In this document: piece after piece, positions 4,916 to 5,396 of the stretch
Position numbering within the stretch: the first letter of the stretch is position 1
Layout of the letters: each line of letters opens with the position of its first letter
Assembly (NCBI GenBank): GCA_903842755.1
Contig: CAIMNF010000554.1
Location: forward strand, 1-5,396
Reading direction: 5' to 3'
DNA length: 5,396 nucleotides
Origin: Oligoflexia bacterium
Lineage (GTDB): Bacteria > Bdellovibrionota > UBA1018 > CAIMNF01
Position numbers and translations under genes: made by a program
The notes under the pieces: model-generated
Told to the model about the DNA's origin: nothing
The model's input: the letters and a program-made list of their open reading frames with translations, nothing else
The model's database searches: none

Positions 4916-5396
4916 ATGAATAAAACAGTAGGGATGCTGTTCTTGTCTGCTGGCGTGCTATTGTGCGTTGGCCTTAACTCATCCAATTCGTACGCAAACC
5001 AAGCGATTTCTACAGGTCGAGCAATAAAGTTGTGTGATTTTGCGCCCATCAATAACCGCAAAATTCCAATCGCCAAGAGCTTAGCCGATGCCACGGGAAT
5101 CGACGAAAAGACCTTCAATCAAGTCATTGATGATTTTATTAAAGTTTATGATCCCATTGTTCAGGCCCACGGAGGCGTTCTTCAAATCAATCGGCTTTGG
5201 GATGATGATACGGTAAACGCGAATACTACCCTTGATGGAAATGTATGGGCCATTAATGCGTTCGGGGGGCTGGCCCGTTATAAAGGCATGACCTATGACG
5301 GTTTTATGGCGGTTTTATGCCACGAAATGGGCCATCATTTGGGTGGTTATCCACGATTCACCGGGAACGATTGGGCCTCAGTAGAAGGTCAGGCCG
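4916..5396 (+). CDS. secreted HExxHH zinc metalloprotease, N-terminal part
   Basis: The reading frame opens with ATG 4916, seven bases after a strong AAGGGGGG (4901-4908), and runs off the right edge, so 160 residues are visible. Residues 1-27 form a Sec signal peptide (MNKT, a hydrophobic core, ending NSYA) with cleavage before NQA. There is no lipobox at the cleavage site. The zinc-binding motif HEMGHH (136-141, H136, E137 as catalytic base, H140) lies in a helix beginning MAVLC and is followed by LGGYP. Farther on, WASVEGQA (153-160) carries E157, the likely third zinc ligand of a gluzincin-type active site. I recall similar secreted proteins with HExGHHLGG and an E-G-Q-A/S-D-Y segment from Bdellovibrionota. 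The visible cysteines are C17 (in the signal), C40 and C135. Substrate unknown; family name uncertain because the C-terminal half is missing. Divergent from the nuclease, it may act with it on external macromolecules. Confidence 0.82.
   Translation, partial: MNKTVGMLFLSAGVLLCVGLNSSNSYANQAISTGRAIKLCDFAPINNRKIPIAKSLADATGIDEKTFNQVIDDFIKVYDPIVQAHGGVLQINRLWDDDTVNANTTLDGNVWAINAFGGLARYKGMTYDGFMAVLCHEMGHHLGGYPRFTGNDWASVEGQA

Noticed and set aside
4912..5118. Minus-strand frame of 68 codons over the metalloprotease start
   Set aside because: It is antisense to the signal peptide and N-terminal region of the protease gene, which has a strong ribosome-binding site and HExxHH downstream.

Overview
The window looks like chromosomal DNA of a Gram-negative bacterium with moderate GC (mid-40s % by eye). 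A Tat-type lipoprotein signal, three Sec signal peptides and a phosphatidic-acid type acyltransferase all point to a diderm cell. The secreted HExxHH metalloprotease that starts at 4916 resembles proteins I recall from Bdellovibrionota. That phylum is therefore a tentative guess and is not demonstrated by the sequence.

Layout from left to right. Positions 1-154 (-) are the 5' end of a FAD/NAD(P)-binding protein, behind a good sigma70-like promoter at 169-197. Positions 284-838 (+) are a secreted protein of unknown function with three cysteines. It converges on a PlsC-like lysophospholipid acyltransferase (854-1540, -), and a likely bidirectional hairpin terminator sits between them. The acyltransferase is divergent from a 4-aminobutyrate aminotransferase-like gene (gabT, 1693-3039, +) across a 152-bp gap. 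This gap holds a promoter for the acyltransferase, a 9-bp direct repeat, and an isolated AGGAGG before an 18-codon reading frame. gabT overlaps by ATGA a small Tat-exported, His-rich lipoprotein (3036-3443, +). That operon converges, with 8 bp between stop codons, on a secreted S1/P1-type zinc nuclease (3452-4612, -). A 303-bp AT-rich divergent region with several candidate hairpins and promoters separates the nuclease from a secreted HExxHH metalloprotease (4916 to the right edge, +).

Four of the seven genes encode exported products: an unknown protein, a lipoprotein, a nuclease and a metalloprotease. The divergent nuclease and protease suggest breakdown of external macromolecules, as in a scavenging or predatory lifestyle; this is inference. 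GabT would feed amino groups and carbon from GABA or a related omega-amino acid into central metabolism. No mobile element, CRISPR array, tRNA or rRNA was seen. I do not see a clear undescribed multi-gene system. The least explained item is the HxH-repeat Tat lipoprotein translationally coupled to the aminotransferase.
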